A stretch of DNA of 35,910 nt from Opitutales bacterium (GCA_013215165.1 JABSRG010000041.1:1-35910); one strand, 5' to 3'. Shown: positions 1 through 9,454, numbered from the stretch's first letter. The notes: generated from the sequence alone by a model not told the origin. Numbers and translations: made by a program.

Positions 1-153
1 GTTGTTTTTGTTTTGTTATCCACTGACCTTCAGTGGTTTAACCGCAACTCGCGATACTTTTTTATGCAAAATCCGGGTTAGGTCTTTTGGGTTGAGACAG
101 CTTCAATACTTAAGCCGGATTAAATACATCGATTGTATCGTGGCTGTTCCCCC

Positions 154-173
154 GGCGGCGACGGAGCACCGCC
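154..173. repeat. GC-rich hairpin, possible intergenic repeat, downstream of the TolC-like gene
   Basis: GGCGG (154-158) can pair with CCGCC (169-173) around a ten-base loop. On the minus strand it reads GGAGGGCGGTGCTCCGTCGC, which recalls in layout (GG-AGGG followed by a hairpin) the repeat at 15267 and 30747, but the bases differ. No T tract follows, so a terminator is not supported. Confidence 0.35.
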
Positions 174-229
174 CTCCGGTATTTTTAGTAAATGGAGGGG
201 CACGCTTTGTCGTGACCCAGGTGACGATC

Positions 230-1537
230 CTACTGGACCCGCACGCCTGTTGCGCGGTCTAGCTGGGCGCGCGCGACTTGGTGGCTGTAGTTGGCGCGGA
301 GCTGATTATTGCGAGCTTGCGTGAGCGCGACTTGGGCTTGCAGGAGGTCGAGGTAAGTGGAGGTGCCTGAATCGTAGCGGACTTGGGCCAGGCGAAGGGC
401 CTCTTCCGCTTGATCGATCACTTTAGCGGCTGCCTGGGCCAGTTCGTCGGCTTCTTGGAGCCCGGAGAGGGCGCGGCGGACTTCTACTTCGATGTCGAGC
501 TGAGACTGCTCTAGGCTGAGTTCTGCCTGGCGCACTTGGGAGCGCGCTTGAACGATACGGCCTCGGGTAGCGTTGCCGTCCCAAATATTCCAAGAAGACT
601 GGATGCCGACAATCCAGCCATGGTCAGGATCGTCGAAGGTGCCGGAGGCTTCGCCCGATCGGCGCACGTCATAGCTGCCGACTAAGGCGATGTCTGGACG
701 GCGGTCTGATCGTGCAATGGCGACACGCTCCGTGTTGGCGGTCAGCAGATTTTCTAGGCTCTTTAGCTCAGGTCTATTACTCAGAGCCGCTTCGAGAGCT
801 GGGACTAGGTCTGCATCGACGGGCATATACACCAGGTCTCCGATAAATTCGGGAACGCGCGTTAGATTGTTCGGTGAGATGTTGATGTAGCCCGTAGCGC
901 GCCGGAGTTCATCGGCCGCGACACGGAAATTATTCTTTGCGCGGATCAGGGCTGGCTGGGCATTGGCCAAAGTGACTTCCGCTTGGAGCACTTCAAATTG
1001 CGAGACAGTGCCTGCCTCAAAGCGGTTGCGCACATTTTGGAGCTGTTCTTCGAGCAGCTCCACATTTTGTTCTTCAACTTCGATGCTGTCGCGTGCCAAG
1101 AGCACATCGTAAAACCGCACAGTTACATCGAGGATGACTGAGTTGACGATGCTCTCGAGCTGGAACACTGCTGCTTCCTCAAGCGAGCGTTGGGCGCGGA
1201 CTGCGGCGCGTAGGCCCCCGCCTCCATAGAGCGTTTGTCGTGCTCCGATGGACACGGCCCAGGACTCATCATCTTGATCTATTCCAACAAGATCGTCATC
1301 CAATACCTTGTAAGAGGCGCTCATGGAGATGTTGGGCACCAAGACAGAGCGCACTTCTGTGATGAGCCCATCTTGTTCACGAATCTGCTCCCGAGCTTGC
1401 AGGATACTCAGGTTGTTATCCAAGGCGAATTCCAGCGCGGTCTCGAGGTCGAGTGTGTCGGGAAGCTCCGGGTCGACCGTTTCCGGTTGAGCCCAGGCGC
1501 TCATTGCCACTGTTAGTGAAATTAGTAAGCGTTTCAT
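230..1537 (-). CDS. TolC-family outer membrane efflux channel protein
   Basis: This 435-residue protein should form the trimeric outer-membrane channel and periplasmic alpha-barrel of a tripartite efflux pump. Residues 1-16 look like a Sec signal peptide ending AWA with Q next; there is no lipobox, so it is probably not lipidated. The rest holds two long, heptad-rich helical repeats (about residues 28-225 and 250-430), the usual duplicated outer-membrane efflux protein arrangement, and the length is normal for the family. It is the last gene of the marR-adaptor-RND-channel run and starts 20 bases after the RND stop codon, so it is very likely co-transcribed with the pump it serves. Substrate cannot be told from sequence. 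Confidence 0.93.
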   Translation of the reverse strand: MKRLLISLTVAMSAWAQPETVDPELPDTLDLETALEFALDNNLSILQAREQIREQDGLITEVRSVLVPNISMSASYKVLDDDLVGIDQDDESWAVSIGARQTLYGGGGLRAAVRAQRSLEEAAVFQLESIVNSVILDVTVRFYDVLLARDSIEVEEQNVELLEEQLQNVRNRFEAGTVSQFEVLQAEVTLANAQPALIRAKNNFRVAADELRRATGYINISPNNLTRVPEFIGDLVYMPVDADLVPALEAALSNRPELKSLENLLTANTERVAIARSDRRPDIALVGSYDVRRSGEASGTFDDPDHGWIVGIQSSWNIWDGNATRGRIVQARSQVRQAELSLEQSQLDIEVEVRRALSGLQEADELAQAAAKVIDQAEEALRLAQVRYDSGTSTYLDLLQAQVALTQARNNQLRANYSHQVARAQLDRATGVRVQ

Positions 1538-1557
1538 AACAAATCTATGGGTAAGGT

Positions 1558-4500
1558 TTATAACTCGACTTCGATGAGCTCTTTGTCGTTGTGCTCGGCA
1601 GCCACGAGCACGTAGATAGCCGGAATAATGAAGAGGGTGAAGATGGTGCCAATGCTCAGGCCACCGACGAGAACGAGGCCGATAGAGTTGCGCGCTTCTG
1701 CGCCCGCCCCGGTCACGAGGACGAGTGGGAAGTGCCCGAGGATCGTCGCAGCCGTGGTCATCAGAACGGGACGCAGGCGCGTTAGCGACGCATCGCGGAT
1801 GGCCTCGATCTTCCGCAGGCCGGCGCGTTGGCGTGCATTGGCAAATTCAACGATCAGGATTCCGTTTTTGGCAATGAGCGCGACGAGTGTGACGAGGCCG
1901 ACTTGTGTGTAGATGTTGAAGGTCGTCGTCCATCCGTTGGTCCAGTAAGCCATGGTGGGGTCGGGCATTTTCAGGAAGGTGAAAACGCTGGCTCCAAAGA
2001 CCGCAAGAGGAACCGAGCCCAAAAGAATGATGAGTGGATCACGGAACGAATTGAACTGCACCGCCAGGACGAGAAAAACCATGAGGATGGCGAGGATGAA
2101 GGTCTGGATGAATTGAGCATTCCCGCCTTCTTTGCGTAGCTGGCGCGATTCTCCCGTGTAATCGATAACGAAATTCTCGGGGAAGAGTTCCTCCGCTTTC
2201 TCTTCGAGGAACGTCAGCACTTCGTCCAGTGGACGAATCGGAACACCTTCTATTTTGACCGCGTTCAACTGCTGGAAGCGGTTGAGCGAGCGTGGTTCGA
2301 CAGAATCCTCGATGCTCGCGATGGAGCCTAATGGAATAAGCTGATTGTTGGGGCCGGACACGTAGATATCATTGAGCTGGTCCGGATTGAGTCGTTCGGC
2401 TCGCTTGATCTGTGGAATCACTTTGTAGCTCCGTCCATCGATACTGAATCGATTCACAAAGTTACCTCCCACGGCAGAACCAATGTCGATACCGACTTGT
2501 TGCAGGTTCAGGCCCAGGTCTGCGATTTTGTCGCGATCCAGAATGATCTCAGATGTCGGTCGATCGAGCTTTACATCAATTGGAGGAGGAAAGGCAAATA
2601 GCTCTGACTTGATCGCCTCTAACTGAAGTTGCTGAGCTACCTCCAGGATTCTGTCGGTGTCATCTGTAGACGCGATGACGAACTCGACGGGGAAGTCGCC
2701 ACCTCCGGGAAGGGGTGGGGGCTGTAGCATAAACGGGTCGAGTCCTGGGACTTGGTCGACCTGCATCTGGAGATCGAAGTTTACTTGTGGGACTTCGCGA
2801 TCTCGCTCGCTCCAGGGAACGAGTCCCATACCGCCCAGTGCAAAAGTGGGGAAGGTGATTTGGAACGTAAACTCATATTCGGGTACAGAACTCCAGATGT
2901 CGAAGACCTGTTCGGTGTAATGGACGCTTTGTTCCAAGGTGGAATTTGAGGACGTGTCTGCTATCCCGAAGACGAATCCTTGATCCTCTGGCGGCGCCAG
3001 CTCGCGAGGAGACATGTTAAACATGGGTATAGCGAGCAGTGAAAGGGAGAACCAGATGAAGTAGACCCAAGGACGCGAAGTGAGTGATACATCGAGCAAG
3101 CCTGCGTAAAAGTTGCGTAGGCTATCAAAACGCTTGGAAACCCAACCTGCAAAGCCGCGCGCGCTTTCGTCGGCACGTAGGATACGTGACGACATCATCG
3201 GTGAGAGGGTCAGAGCTACGACTGTTGAGATGATGACTGCGCCGGTGAGCGTGAAAGCGAATTCTTTGAAGTAGGAACCTGTTAAACCGCCTTGAAGACC
3301 AATCGGCGTATAAACGGCGAGTAATACCAGTGTCGTCGCGATGATCGGGCCGACCAACTCACGCCCGGACATGATAGCGGCCTGTAGCGGAGACTTACCC
3401 TCGCGGAGATGGCGCTCGACGTTTTCAACTACTACAATGGCATCGTCGACTACGAGACCCACCGCCAAAACGATGGCAAGCAGCGTCAGCAGGTTGAGGC
3501 TAAAGCCGAACATCTGCATCAGGAAAAAGCCGCCGATCAGCGAAATCGGTATGGTGATCACCGGGACGGCCACGGCGCGGAATGAACCGAGGAAGAGAAA
3601 GATCACCGCAACGACGATGGCGAGTGTTTCACTGAGCGTGAGGTAGACTTCCGTGATGGCATCTTGGATGTATTCCGTGGCGTCGTAAGCAATGACTGCT
3701 TGCATGCCTGTCGGTAAGCCGAGTTTGATTGCTTCAAATTCGTCGCGAACGCCGGCGATCACATCGAGTGTATTGGCGCTCGGTAGCACCCAGACTCCTA
3801 TAAATACAGCGGGCTCGCCGGAAAAACGCACATCTACATCGTAGCTTTCAGACCCGAGGACAACGTCGGCTACGTCTTTTAGGCGGACGACGGCACCGTT
3901 ATTTTCCTTGATGATGAGATCTTCAAATTCTTCTACGGTGCTTAGATCTGTATTCGCTGTTAGAGACACGGAGATGAGTTGGCCTTTAGTCTGGCCTACA
4001 GCGGAGAGATAATTGTTTGCAGCAAGTGCTTGGCGCACGGCCGAGGGGCTCAGGCTGAGTGCGGCGAGTTTATCTGGCTTGAGCCAAATACGCATAGAGA
4101 AGGTACGAGCGCCTAATATGTCTGCACGCTGTACACCTGGGACAGCACTGAGCCGCGGCTGCACGACGCGTACGAGGTAGTCGGTAACCTCATTCTCTTC
4201 GAGGATGTCTGAACGAAAACTTAGGTAAGATGAGGCGATTTCATTACCCGCTGTTTCGATGTTTATGATCGGTACTTCCGCTTCAGGAGGCAGATCTCCA
4301 CGGATGGCGTCTACTTTCGTTGAAATATCAGCCAGCGCCCGATTGCCGTCGAAGTTTAGCTTCAGGCGGGCTCGCACGGTGGATACATTCGACTCGCTTG
4401 TCGATTCGATGTAATCAATGCCGTCCGCAGCTGAAATCGCGCGTTCAATCGGCGTGGTAATGAAACCTTTGACGAGTTCTGCATCGGCTCCTATGTAAAA

Positions 4501-4662
4501 CGTCTGAATGGTGATGACAGCGTTTTCATTGAGCGGATATTCGCGCACCTTGAGGGTGCTGTAGGCCTGGAAGCCAGCGATCACGATGACCATGTTCACC
4601 ACGATGGCCACAACCGGGCGCTGGATGAACAAATCGGTAAATTTGCGTCTAATTTCGGACAT
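1558..4662 (-). CDS. RND-family efflux pump permease (AcrB/MexB type)
   Basis: This 1034-residue inner-membrane proton/drug antiporter is full length for the HAE1 class. TM1 lies near residues 15-35, followed by two large periplasmic loops and TM blocks around 335-500 and 860-1025. The proton-relay Asp pair is present in GLVVDDAIVVVENV near residue 404, and the partner Lys is present in ALIAKNGILIVEF near residue 931, so the pump should be active. It lies between the adaptor and the TolC-like gene on the same strand, with 44- and 20-base gaps. Family membership is certain; the drug, solvent or metabolite exported is not determinable. Confidence 0.96.
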   Translation of the reverse strand: MSEIRRKFTDLFIQRPVVAIVVNMVIVIAGFQAYSTLKVREYPLNENAVITIQTFYIGADAELVKGFITTPIERAISAADGIDYIESTSESNVSTVRARLKLNFDGNRALADISTKVDAIRGDLPPEAEVPIINIETAGNEIASSYLSFRSDILEENEVTDYLVRVVQPRLSAVPGVQRADILGARTFSMRIWLKPDKLAALSLSPSAVRQALAANNYLSAVGQTKGQLISVSLTANTDLSTVEEFEDLIIKENNGAVVRLKDVADVVLGSESYDVDVRFSGEPAVFIGVWVLPSANTLDVIAGVRDEFEAIKLGLPTGMQAVIAYDATEYIQDAITEVYLTLSETLAIVVAVIFLFLGSFRAVAVPVITIPISLIGGFFLMQMFGFSLNLLTLLAIVLAVGLVVDDAIVVVENVERHLREGKSPLQAAIMSGRELVGPIIATTLVLLAVYTPIGLQGGLTGSYFKEFAFTLTGAVIISTVVALTLSPMMSSRILRADESARGFAGWVSKRFDSLRNFYAGLLDVSLTSRPWVYFIWFSLSLLAIPMFNMSPRELAPPEDQGFVFGIADTSSNSTLEQSVHYTEQVFDIWSSVPEYEFTFQITFPTFALGGMGLVPWSERDREVPQVNFDLQMQVDQVPGLDPFMLQPPPLPGGGDFPVEFVIASTDDTDRILEVAQQLQLEAIKSELFAFPPPIDVKLDRPTSEIILDRDKIADLGLNLQQVGIDIGSAVGGNFVNRFSIDGRSYKVIPQIKRAERLNPDQLNDIYVSGPNNQLIPLGSIASIEDSVEPRSLNRFQQLNAVKIEGVPIRPLDEVLTFLEEKAEELFPENFVIDYTGESRQLRKEGGNAQFIQTFILAILMVFLVLAVQFNSFRDPLIILLGSVPLAVFGASVFTFLKMPDPTMAYWTNGWTTTFNIYTQVGLVTLVALIAKNGILIVEFANARQRAGLRKIEAIRDASLTRLRPVLMTTAATILGHFPLVLVTGAGAEARNSIGLVLVGGLSIGTIFTLFIIPAIYVLVAAEHNDKELIEVEL

Positions 4663-4706
4663 AGTATGCCAGGGAAAAGAGTGAAAGATGGGCGATTCGG
4701 ACTAGT

Positions 4707-5825
4707 CTAGGAATCAGATGGTGCAGGATCGAGAGACACCTCGGGCGCGCGGTCGTCTTGAAGGGTGATGGCGATGCCGGGGCGCAGCTTGAATGCACCT
4801 GCGGTCACGATGCGGTCTTCTTTGTCGAGACCGGCTAGAATCTCTACGAAATCTCCGCGTGTCTTACCGAGCTTTACGAATTTCTGTTCAACGGTCAGGC
4901 CTTCGCCCTCGGTTTGTGGCACGACGACGTAGATAGAGTTTCCGAAAGAAGCATACAAAACGGCAGTTGCGGGAACTGCCAGGACGTCTCGGGCTTCGGG
5001 ATGCTCGACGGCGATATTGACAAACATACCCGGTTTGAGGAGTCCCGACTCGTTGGGGAAGGTCGCTTGCACCTCGATCATTCGGGTGTCGACGTCGATT
5101 TCTGCGGCGATAGCGGTGATCTCACCCTCAACGGTTTGTCCCTCGAATGCTTCCGACGTTGCATGCGCGACGAGGCCTTCATCGAGGAAAGTGAGTGCAT
5201 TTTGTGGGAGAAAAAACGAGACGTATATGGGGTCGATGGATTGTAGGCTGACAATGGGTGTGCCGGCATTGAGGTATTGACCAATGTTGACCTGGCGAAT
5301 GCCGAGGCGACCGTCAAACGGAGCAGCGAGGGTTTTCTTAGCGATCGTTGCCTGAAGTTTTTTAACCTGAGCAGCAGATTGCCGGTCCTGAGCCTCGGTA
5401 GCGTCGAATTCAGATTGAGAGATCGTATTGTTTGATAGGAGGTTACGGGAGCGATTAAGGTTGATCTCTGCGAGTTCCGCCGCTGCCTCAGCCGAAGCAA
5501 GTTGTGCTTCCTCGACGCTGGTATCGAGCTTTACTATCGGTGCTCTCGCCTCAACTGCCTGACCGGATTCGAAAAAGACTTCAGTAATGGTGCCCGGGAG
5601 CTCAGTGCTGAGCGTGACACCCTTTACGGGCACGACGGTGCCGATGGCTTTAGACTCGATGATCCAAGTCTGTTGTTCAATCGGTGCCGAAGCGACCGCC
5701 TCGGGCGGCGGGACAAACGCTTCACCGGCGGCGATGAGGGCCATGATTTGGGTGGCTTTCACTCCGACGATCGAGCCGACGATGGCTGCCAGTATTAATA
5801 CGGTGACGATAGTTTTTGTGATCAT
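4707..5825 (-). CDS. RND efflux periplasmic adaptor (membrane fusion protein, HlyD/AcrA type)
   Basis: This 372-residue adaptor bridges the RND pump and the outer-membrane channel. A single N-terminal membrane segment (about residues 4-25) anchors it; there is no lipobox. Lipoyl/barrel-sandwich halves are visible around residues 70-100 and 165-200 (APFDGRLGIRQVNIGQYL is the classic second half), with an Ala/Gln/Glu-rich helical hairpin between them, then beta-barrel and membrane-proximal domains ending in an acidic tail. It is the first structural gene after marR (22-base gap) and precedes the RND gene, the usual adaptor-pump-channel order. Confidence 0.95.
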   Translation of the reverse strand: MITKTIVTVLILAAIVGSIVGVKATQIMALIAAGEAFVPPPEAVASAPIEQQTWIIESKAIGTVVPVKGVTLSTELPGTITEVFFESGQAVEARAPIVKLDTSVEEAQLASAEAAAELAEINLNRSRNLLSNNTISQSEFDATEAQDRQSAAQVKKLQATIAKKTLAAPFDGRLGIRQVNIGQYLNAGTPIVSLQSIDPIYVSFFLPQNALTFLDEGLVAHATSEAFEGQTVEGEITAIAAEIDVDTRMIEVQATFPNESGLLKPGMFVNIAVEHPEARDVLAVPATAVLYASFGNSIYVVVPQTEGEGLTVEQKFVKLGKTRGDFVEILAGLDKEDRIVTAGAFKLRPGIAITLQDDRAPEVSLDPAPSDS

Positions 5826-5847
5826 GATTTGTGGTCTGTTTAAAGGT

Positions 5848-6384
5848 TTAGGATTTGGGCAGGTTCAGGCTTTGAGTTGAGCCGATGATTTTTTCTAAAA
5901 GAGCGGTAAAGGTATTTAGCTCATCAGGGGAGAGCTCATGCATCGTGTGCGTGATATTGGAGAAGTGATCAGGAAGCATATTCTCCATAAATGTTTTTCC
6001 CTCTTCGGTGAGTTGAATGAGAGTACTGCGACGGTCATTGGGATCAGGTTCCCGTTTGACATAATGATCGCGTTCGAGCGAATCGACCAAACCGGTGACG
6101 GTAGCACGTGTGACTTGAAGGGAGTCGGCAATTTCGGCAGGCGACTTTGGCAGCGACTCTCCCGTTTCCTTGTCAAACATTAACGTGATTAGTGTAAGAA
6201 AGCGCCCTTCTGACATTCCGTGCTGCGAAAAATGGTCGGCGAACACCGCATCAATGCAATCGGTGGCACGCAGCATCGTGAAATAGGCATACGCCGACGC
6301 AGGCTCGAGTTGCGGGAACTTTTTGGAGAGTTCGAGCAAGCACTCGTAGCGTGGCATGTCTTTTAAAATTATAGATTCAGTCAT
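5848..6384 (-). CDS. MarR-family transcriptional regulator, probable repressor of the efflux operon
   Basis: The protein has a MarR winged helix-turn-helix core: a helix-rich N-terminus, the recognition region SPAEIADSLQVTRATVTGLV, and the wing REPDPNDRRSTLIQLTEEG with the conserved DxR. I start it at the ATG at 6384 (178 residues); an ATG at 6357 is the alternative. The open frame runs on to 6513, but that part reads as repeated Leu/Ile/Ser/Thr/Gln and overlaps palindromes that look like operators, so it is probably not coding. It is first in a run with the adaptor, pump and channel, which suggests autoregulation and ligand-responsive control of efflux. The ligand is unknown. Confidence 0.9.
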   Translation of the reverse strand: MTESIILKDMPRYECLLELSKKFPQLEPASAYAYFTMLRATDCIDAVFADHFSQHGMSEGRFLTLITLMFDKETGESLPKSPAEIADSLQVTRATVTGLVDSLERDHYVKREPDPNDRRSTLIQLTEEGKTFMENMLPDHFSNITHTMHELSPDELNTFTALLEKIIGSTQSLNLPKS

Positions 6385-6805
6385 AAGTTGGCTGATTGTA
6401 AGGCGACTAATGGTTAGCTGGCTAATTAAATCAAGCGTTAAGTTACGGTTCTTGAGATTTGTAAGAGCTGAGCATACCAGTAGCTGGCTTTTTCGGGAAA
6501 ACATGACGAGCAATCAGGAGTGCCCTCTCTCTTCGTGATCGCGCTCGCAATACCAGGCGTTCACCTAACTTGCTAGGAGTGGTTCGCCTAACTGCCCGTT
6601 AGTTTTTTTGGAGCGACTCGTAGTTTATGGCGACCTGAGAATAAGATAAAATGGCCTAAGTATTAACAGCTCGAGTCAGCTTTTGGTGTGTTAGGCCCTA
6701 CCTCGATTATGAACACGACAACGACAACGATCACGATTTACCCCAAGATTTCCCTGGAGGAATGATGTAGGTCTTTGTCAGAAAACGCAGTACGCGCGCA
6801 ATTGC
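6385..6805. other. Non-coding gap between marR and the acetyltransferase gene
   Basis: These 421 bases hold the presumed marR promoter and operator region at the low-coordinate end. A weak plus-strand hairpin CTAAC-TGCCC-GTTAG followed by seven T lies at 6588-6609, but no plus-strand gene ends there. A low-complexity ACGACA-type run lies at 6713-6738. No convincing gene was seen. The 18-codon Thr-rich frame at 6709 is discussed among the rejected items. Confidence 0.6.
6407..6425. promoter_or_regulatory. Putative MarR operator: overlapping CTAA/TTAG palindromes
   Basis: Two overlapping dyads lie 23-41 bases upstream of the marR ATG: CTAATGGTTAG (6407-6417) and TTAGCTGGCTAA (6414-6425). Further CTAA/TTAG half-sites occur up to about 6602. 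MarR proteins bind short A/T-flanked palindromes that overlap their own promoters, so this is a plausible autoregulatory site; binding is inferred. Confidence 0.45.
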
Positions 6806-7951
6806 TCACTTCTTTTTCCTCTGGAATAGTGAAACGAGTAGATAGTGCAAGGTGCCGACGATATTTCTGGGTAGAAGAGTTAGGTCTAGTAAGGGTTGCT
6901 CTGTGTTGGCGAATCGAGATTTGTAGTCTGCTGACCCTTGCAGGAAATCGTAGGTGGCGAATTTCTGATCGAAGCACCACGCGATATTGCCCATGAGTAA
7001 TTGAATTCCTGGCGAATAGGATTTGTAGTCAGGAAGGTAAGCTAGGTTGTGCATCAGATAGTGCATTCCGTCGATCAAAGCCATCTCGTAGGCGATGGGT
7101 TTTTTATTGATATAGAGGATGCTGACGCGAGCCTTTTGCCGTTCGGCCAAGGACGGGAGCACTTCGAAATAAAATTTTTTGAGACCGCTTTTGCTGAATA
7201 GCCCGAGCCCGTGTTCGGTTTTCCAGTTTGCATCTTCAATTTTTGCGATCACAGGCAAGGCTCTTTTCACATGCTCCCTGGTTTCAAAGCTCTCGATTGA
7301 GATCGTACCGCGTTCTGCCAGACGCCGTTTTTTGCGGTCAAGCGTTTGCCGAGTCTTTGTGCCCATACAATGGGCGAAGTAGTCTTCGGCGCTCTCGTGC
7401 TGAGGAATCTGAATGAATGAATTCGTACTGCGCTTCCGCTTGTGGATCCACAGGCCTGCTTTCTTCAAAGCAGCTTCGAGATGCTCTAGGTAAAAATACT
7501 GCCGAATTATCGGCAGCCATACAAAGGAGTGAGTTTTCCAGAGCTCTTTAATCCCTTTAGCCAGCGCTAGGAGTAGACTGGGGTCCAAACTGGAAACTAC
7601 AGGTTCATAGTAGTCGCCCGATTGGCAGGCAACGGGCCAGAGTCCGGGACGCTTTATGCCGGGAACTTGGAAGAAAGGCCAAAAGGCGACGAGGGTGTCG
7701 GATTCATCGTAGAGGGCAATAAATACGGTTTCGCCGCCTAAGTTGTTTTGCCCTCGGCCACTACTCAGTTGGTTGTGCCACGAGGTGATCCAATCGAAAT
7801 CGAAGAAAATATTTCGGTGGGCGGCGTGACTCTCCAGCTCCACGATCTCCGCGCGCATGGACTCCAGCGTATCCCATCCGGAGAGAATTTCGTGGGAGTA
7901 GGTGCTCGCGGAGGCCTTAGAAATCGAGGAGTAATCAGAATGAGTTTGCAT
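6806..7951 (-). CDS. GNAT-fold acetyltransferase of the CelD/BcsL (BioF2-like) family
   Basis: This 381-residue protein matches the pattern of CelD/BcsL-type acyltransferases, often found with exopolysaccharide or lipid-linked sugar metabolism. It has an N-terminal FFDFDWITSWHNQL segment, a central basic helix (GTKTRQTLDRKKRRLAERG) and a C-terminal acetyltransferase core with KPIAYEMALIDGMHYLMHNL and the ending FLQGSADYKSRFANTEQPL, a hallmark for the family. No signal peptide is seen, so it should be cytoplasmic. It is alone on the minus strand and divergent from galK across 152 bases. The acyl acceptor cannot be named. Confidence 0.82.
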   Translation of the reverse strand: MQTHSDYSSISKASASTYSHEILSGWDTLESMRAEIVELESHAAHRNIFFDFDWITSWHNQLSSGRGQNNLGGETVFIALYDESDTLVAFWPFFQVPGIKRPGLWPVACQSGDYYEPVVSSLDPSLLLALAKGIKELWKTHSFVWLPIIRQYFYLEHLEAALKKAGLWIHKRKRSTNSFIQIPQHESAEDYFAHCMGTKTRQTLDRKKRRLAERGTISIESFETREHVKRALPVIAKIEDANWKTEHGLGLFSKSGLKKFYFEVLPSLAERQKARVSILYINKKPIAYEMALIDGMHYLMHNLAYLPDYKSYSPGIQLLMGNIAWCFDQKFATYDFLQGSADYKSRFANTEQPLLDLTLLPRNIVGTLHYLLVSLFQRKKK

Positions 7952-8103
7952 TATTGATTACCCCGTTAAATCGGCTCCTGTTCCTGCAGTCTTAAATTCA
8001 GTTGGAAACATTGGCCTTGAAGCGCGGCCTTGGGATAGCGTAGGGCTTTTATTTCGGTCAATAGTCAACTCTTGGCCTCTGCACTCAATCTCCCAGTTCA
8101 AAC

Positions 8104-9273
8104 ATGTCGCTCAATCACATAATAGATGTCTATAAATCTGCTTTCGGCAAAGAACCCGCCTATGTATCGATGGCGCCAGGCCGAATCGAATTTCTAGGAA
8201 ATCATACCGACTACAACGGCGGCTGTGTGATGGGGGCGACGCTCAACATGGGCGTCTATGCTGCAATCAGTGAGCGGGATGACACAAAGATCCGACTGAC
8301 GTCTGCATCGCATGGCAATACACCGATTGTCGAGGCAAGTCTTGATAACTTAGTTCCTTTCGGTGCGGGCCGGAATAGCTGGGCGAACTATCCATTGGGC
8401 GTGCTCAAGGTGTTAATCGACGAAGGAGCCAAAGCGGAGCGGGGGTTCGATATCGCCTTTTGGAGCGATCTACCTTCGGGCGCAGGTTTGAGTAGTAGCG
8501 CGGCGATTGAATTGGCGTCAGCTAAAGTGATGAGCATTTTCTACGAAAAAGAGATCAATGATCCCGTGCATCTGGCGCGCATTGGGCGGCTAGCGGAAAA
8601 CACCTTTGTTGGTCTGCCGTGTGGCATTTTGGACCAGGGAACATCCGCCCACGGTCGCAAAGATCACCTGGTTTTTATCGATTGTCGTGAGGAATCTTTT
8701 CACACCTATCCCTTGTCTGAGGGGACGAGTTTCTGGGTTTTCAACACCCACAAAAAGCACTCCTTGGTCGACTCACTTTACGCGCAACGGCATGATGAGT
8801 GTATGCAGGCGCGTGATACGCTTCAGAAGACTTACAACAACATCGAGCATCTGTGCGACTTGACTGCACCCCAGGTGGAGGCCTGCGAGCTGGACCTGCC
8901 TGCTGCTAGTTTTAAGCGTGCTATCCATGTGACCAACGAAAACGAGCGCGTTAAACGTGCTGCAGCTCTTTTGGCTTCAGGGAAATCTCATGCTGTAGGC
9001 GAGTTGATGTTTCAGTCCCATGAAAGTTCTAAGACACTGTTCGAGAATAGTATTCCCGAGCTCGATTTCCTGGTCGATGCCCTCAAGGGCAAGGACGGTG
9101 TATTAGGCGCCAGATTGACCGGGGGTGGTTTTGGGGGTGCCGTGGTGGCTTGGGCAGATCAAAATTTTACTGAAGTCACAGCTCAGTCAATTTGCGACGT
9201 CTACAACGATGCATATGGACGCGCTCCCGTGGTTCACCATATCGAGACGGGCGACGGTGCCCGTATGTTGTGA
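8104..9273 (+). CDS. galK: Galactokinase
   Basis: This 389-residue GHMP kinase phosphorylates D-galactose to galactose-1-phosphate with ATP, the first committed Leloir step. The galactokinase signature GRIEFLGNHTDYNGG (about residues 26-40), the ATP-binding GHMP motif SGAGLSSSAAIE, the catalytic-Asp region GILDQGTSAHG and the C-terminal glycine motif LTGGGFGGAVVA are all present. The signature has Asn where most galactokinases have Glu (GNHTD instead of GEHTD), a small deviation. The ATG at 8104 gives a normal length. No galT, galE or sugar transporter lies in this window, so the rest of the pathway must be elsewhere. Confidence 0.93.
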   Translation: MSLNHIIDVYKSAFGKEPAYVSMAPGRIEFLGNHTDYNGGCVMGATLNMGVYAAISERDDTKIRLTSASHGNTPIVEASLDNLVPFGAGRNSWANYPLGVLKVLIDEGAKAERGFDIAFWSDLPSGAGLSSSAAIELASAKVMSIFYEKEINDPVHLARIGRLAENTFVGLPCGILDQGTSAHGRKDHLVFIDCREESFHTYPLSEGTSFWVFNTHKKHSLVDSLYAQRHDECMQARDTLQKTYNNIEHLCDLTAPQVEACELDLPAASFKRAIHVTNENERVKRAAALLASGKSHAVGELMFQSHESSKTLFENSIPELDFLVDALKGKDGVLGARLTGGGFGGAVVAWADQNFTEVTAQSICDVYNDAYGRAPVVHHIETGDGARML

Positions 9274-9414
9274 TCGAGCCTCCACGCAATCCACTCACAT
9301 TCTCGCTTGAAATGAATGGCCACTCTATCTTTTGTCTTTCCTTCGTAGGTGCTAAGCAACTGATGGAAGCACCGCGCTGATATTCAGCGGCAAGGCATCC
9401 TGCGAATTGTCTCG

Positions 9415-9431
9415 CCGCAAGCTGCGGTCTT
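9415..9431 (+). terminator. Weak hairpin with a short T tract between galK and guaA
   Basis: CCGCA-AGC-TGCGG (9415-9427) is followed by TCTTTTC. It lies about 140 bases after galK and about 25 bases before the guaA ATG. It could be a weak galK terminator or part of the guaA leader. The stem is only five pairs and the T tract is interrupted. Confidence 0.3.
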
Positions 9432-9454
9432 TTCGCCCATTTAACCTTGTTTCC

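Noticed and set aside
2-262. 86-residue plus-strand frame at the left edge
   Set aside because: It overlaps the hairpin-rich gap after the TolC-like gene, has no recognisable content and is cut by the window edge.
6588-6609. Hairpin CTAAC/GTTAG followed by seven T, terminator-like on the plus strand
   Set aside because: The stem has only five pairs and is A+T-rich, no plus-strand gene ends there, and the arms match the CTAA/TTAG motif repeated in the marR control region.
6709-6765. Short plus-strand frame MNTTTTTITIYPKISLEE, resembling a threonine/isoleucine attenuation leader peptide
   Set aside because: No plus-strand biosynthesis operon follows (the next gene is on the minus strand), no terminator/antiterminator pair was seen, and the Thr run comes from an ACGACA-type low-complexity repeat.
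7952-8103. Riboswitch or CAP-like site in front of galK
   Set aside because: No conserved riboswitch core or clear palindrome was found in the 152 bases.
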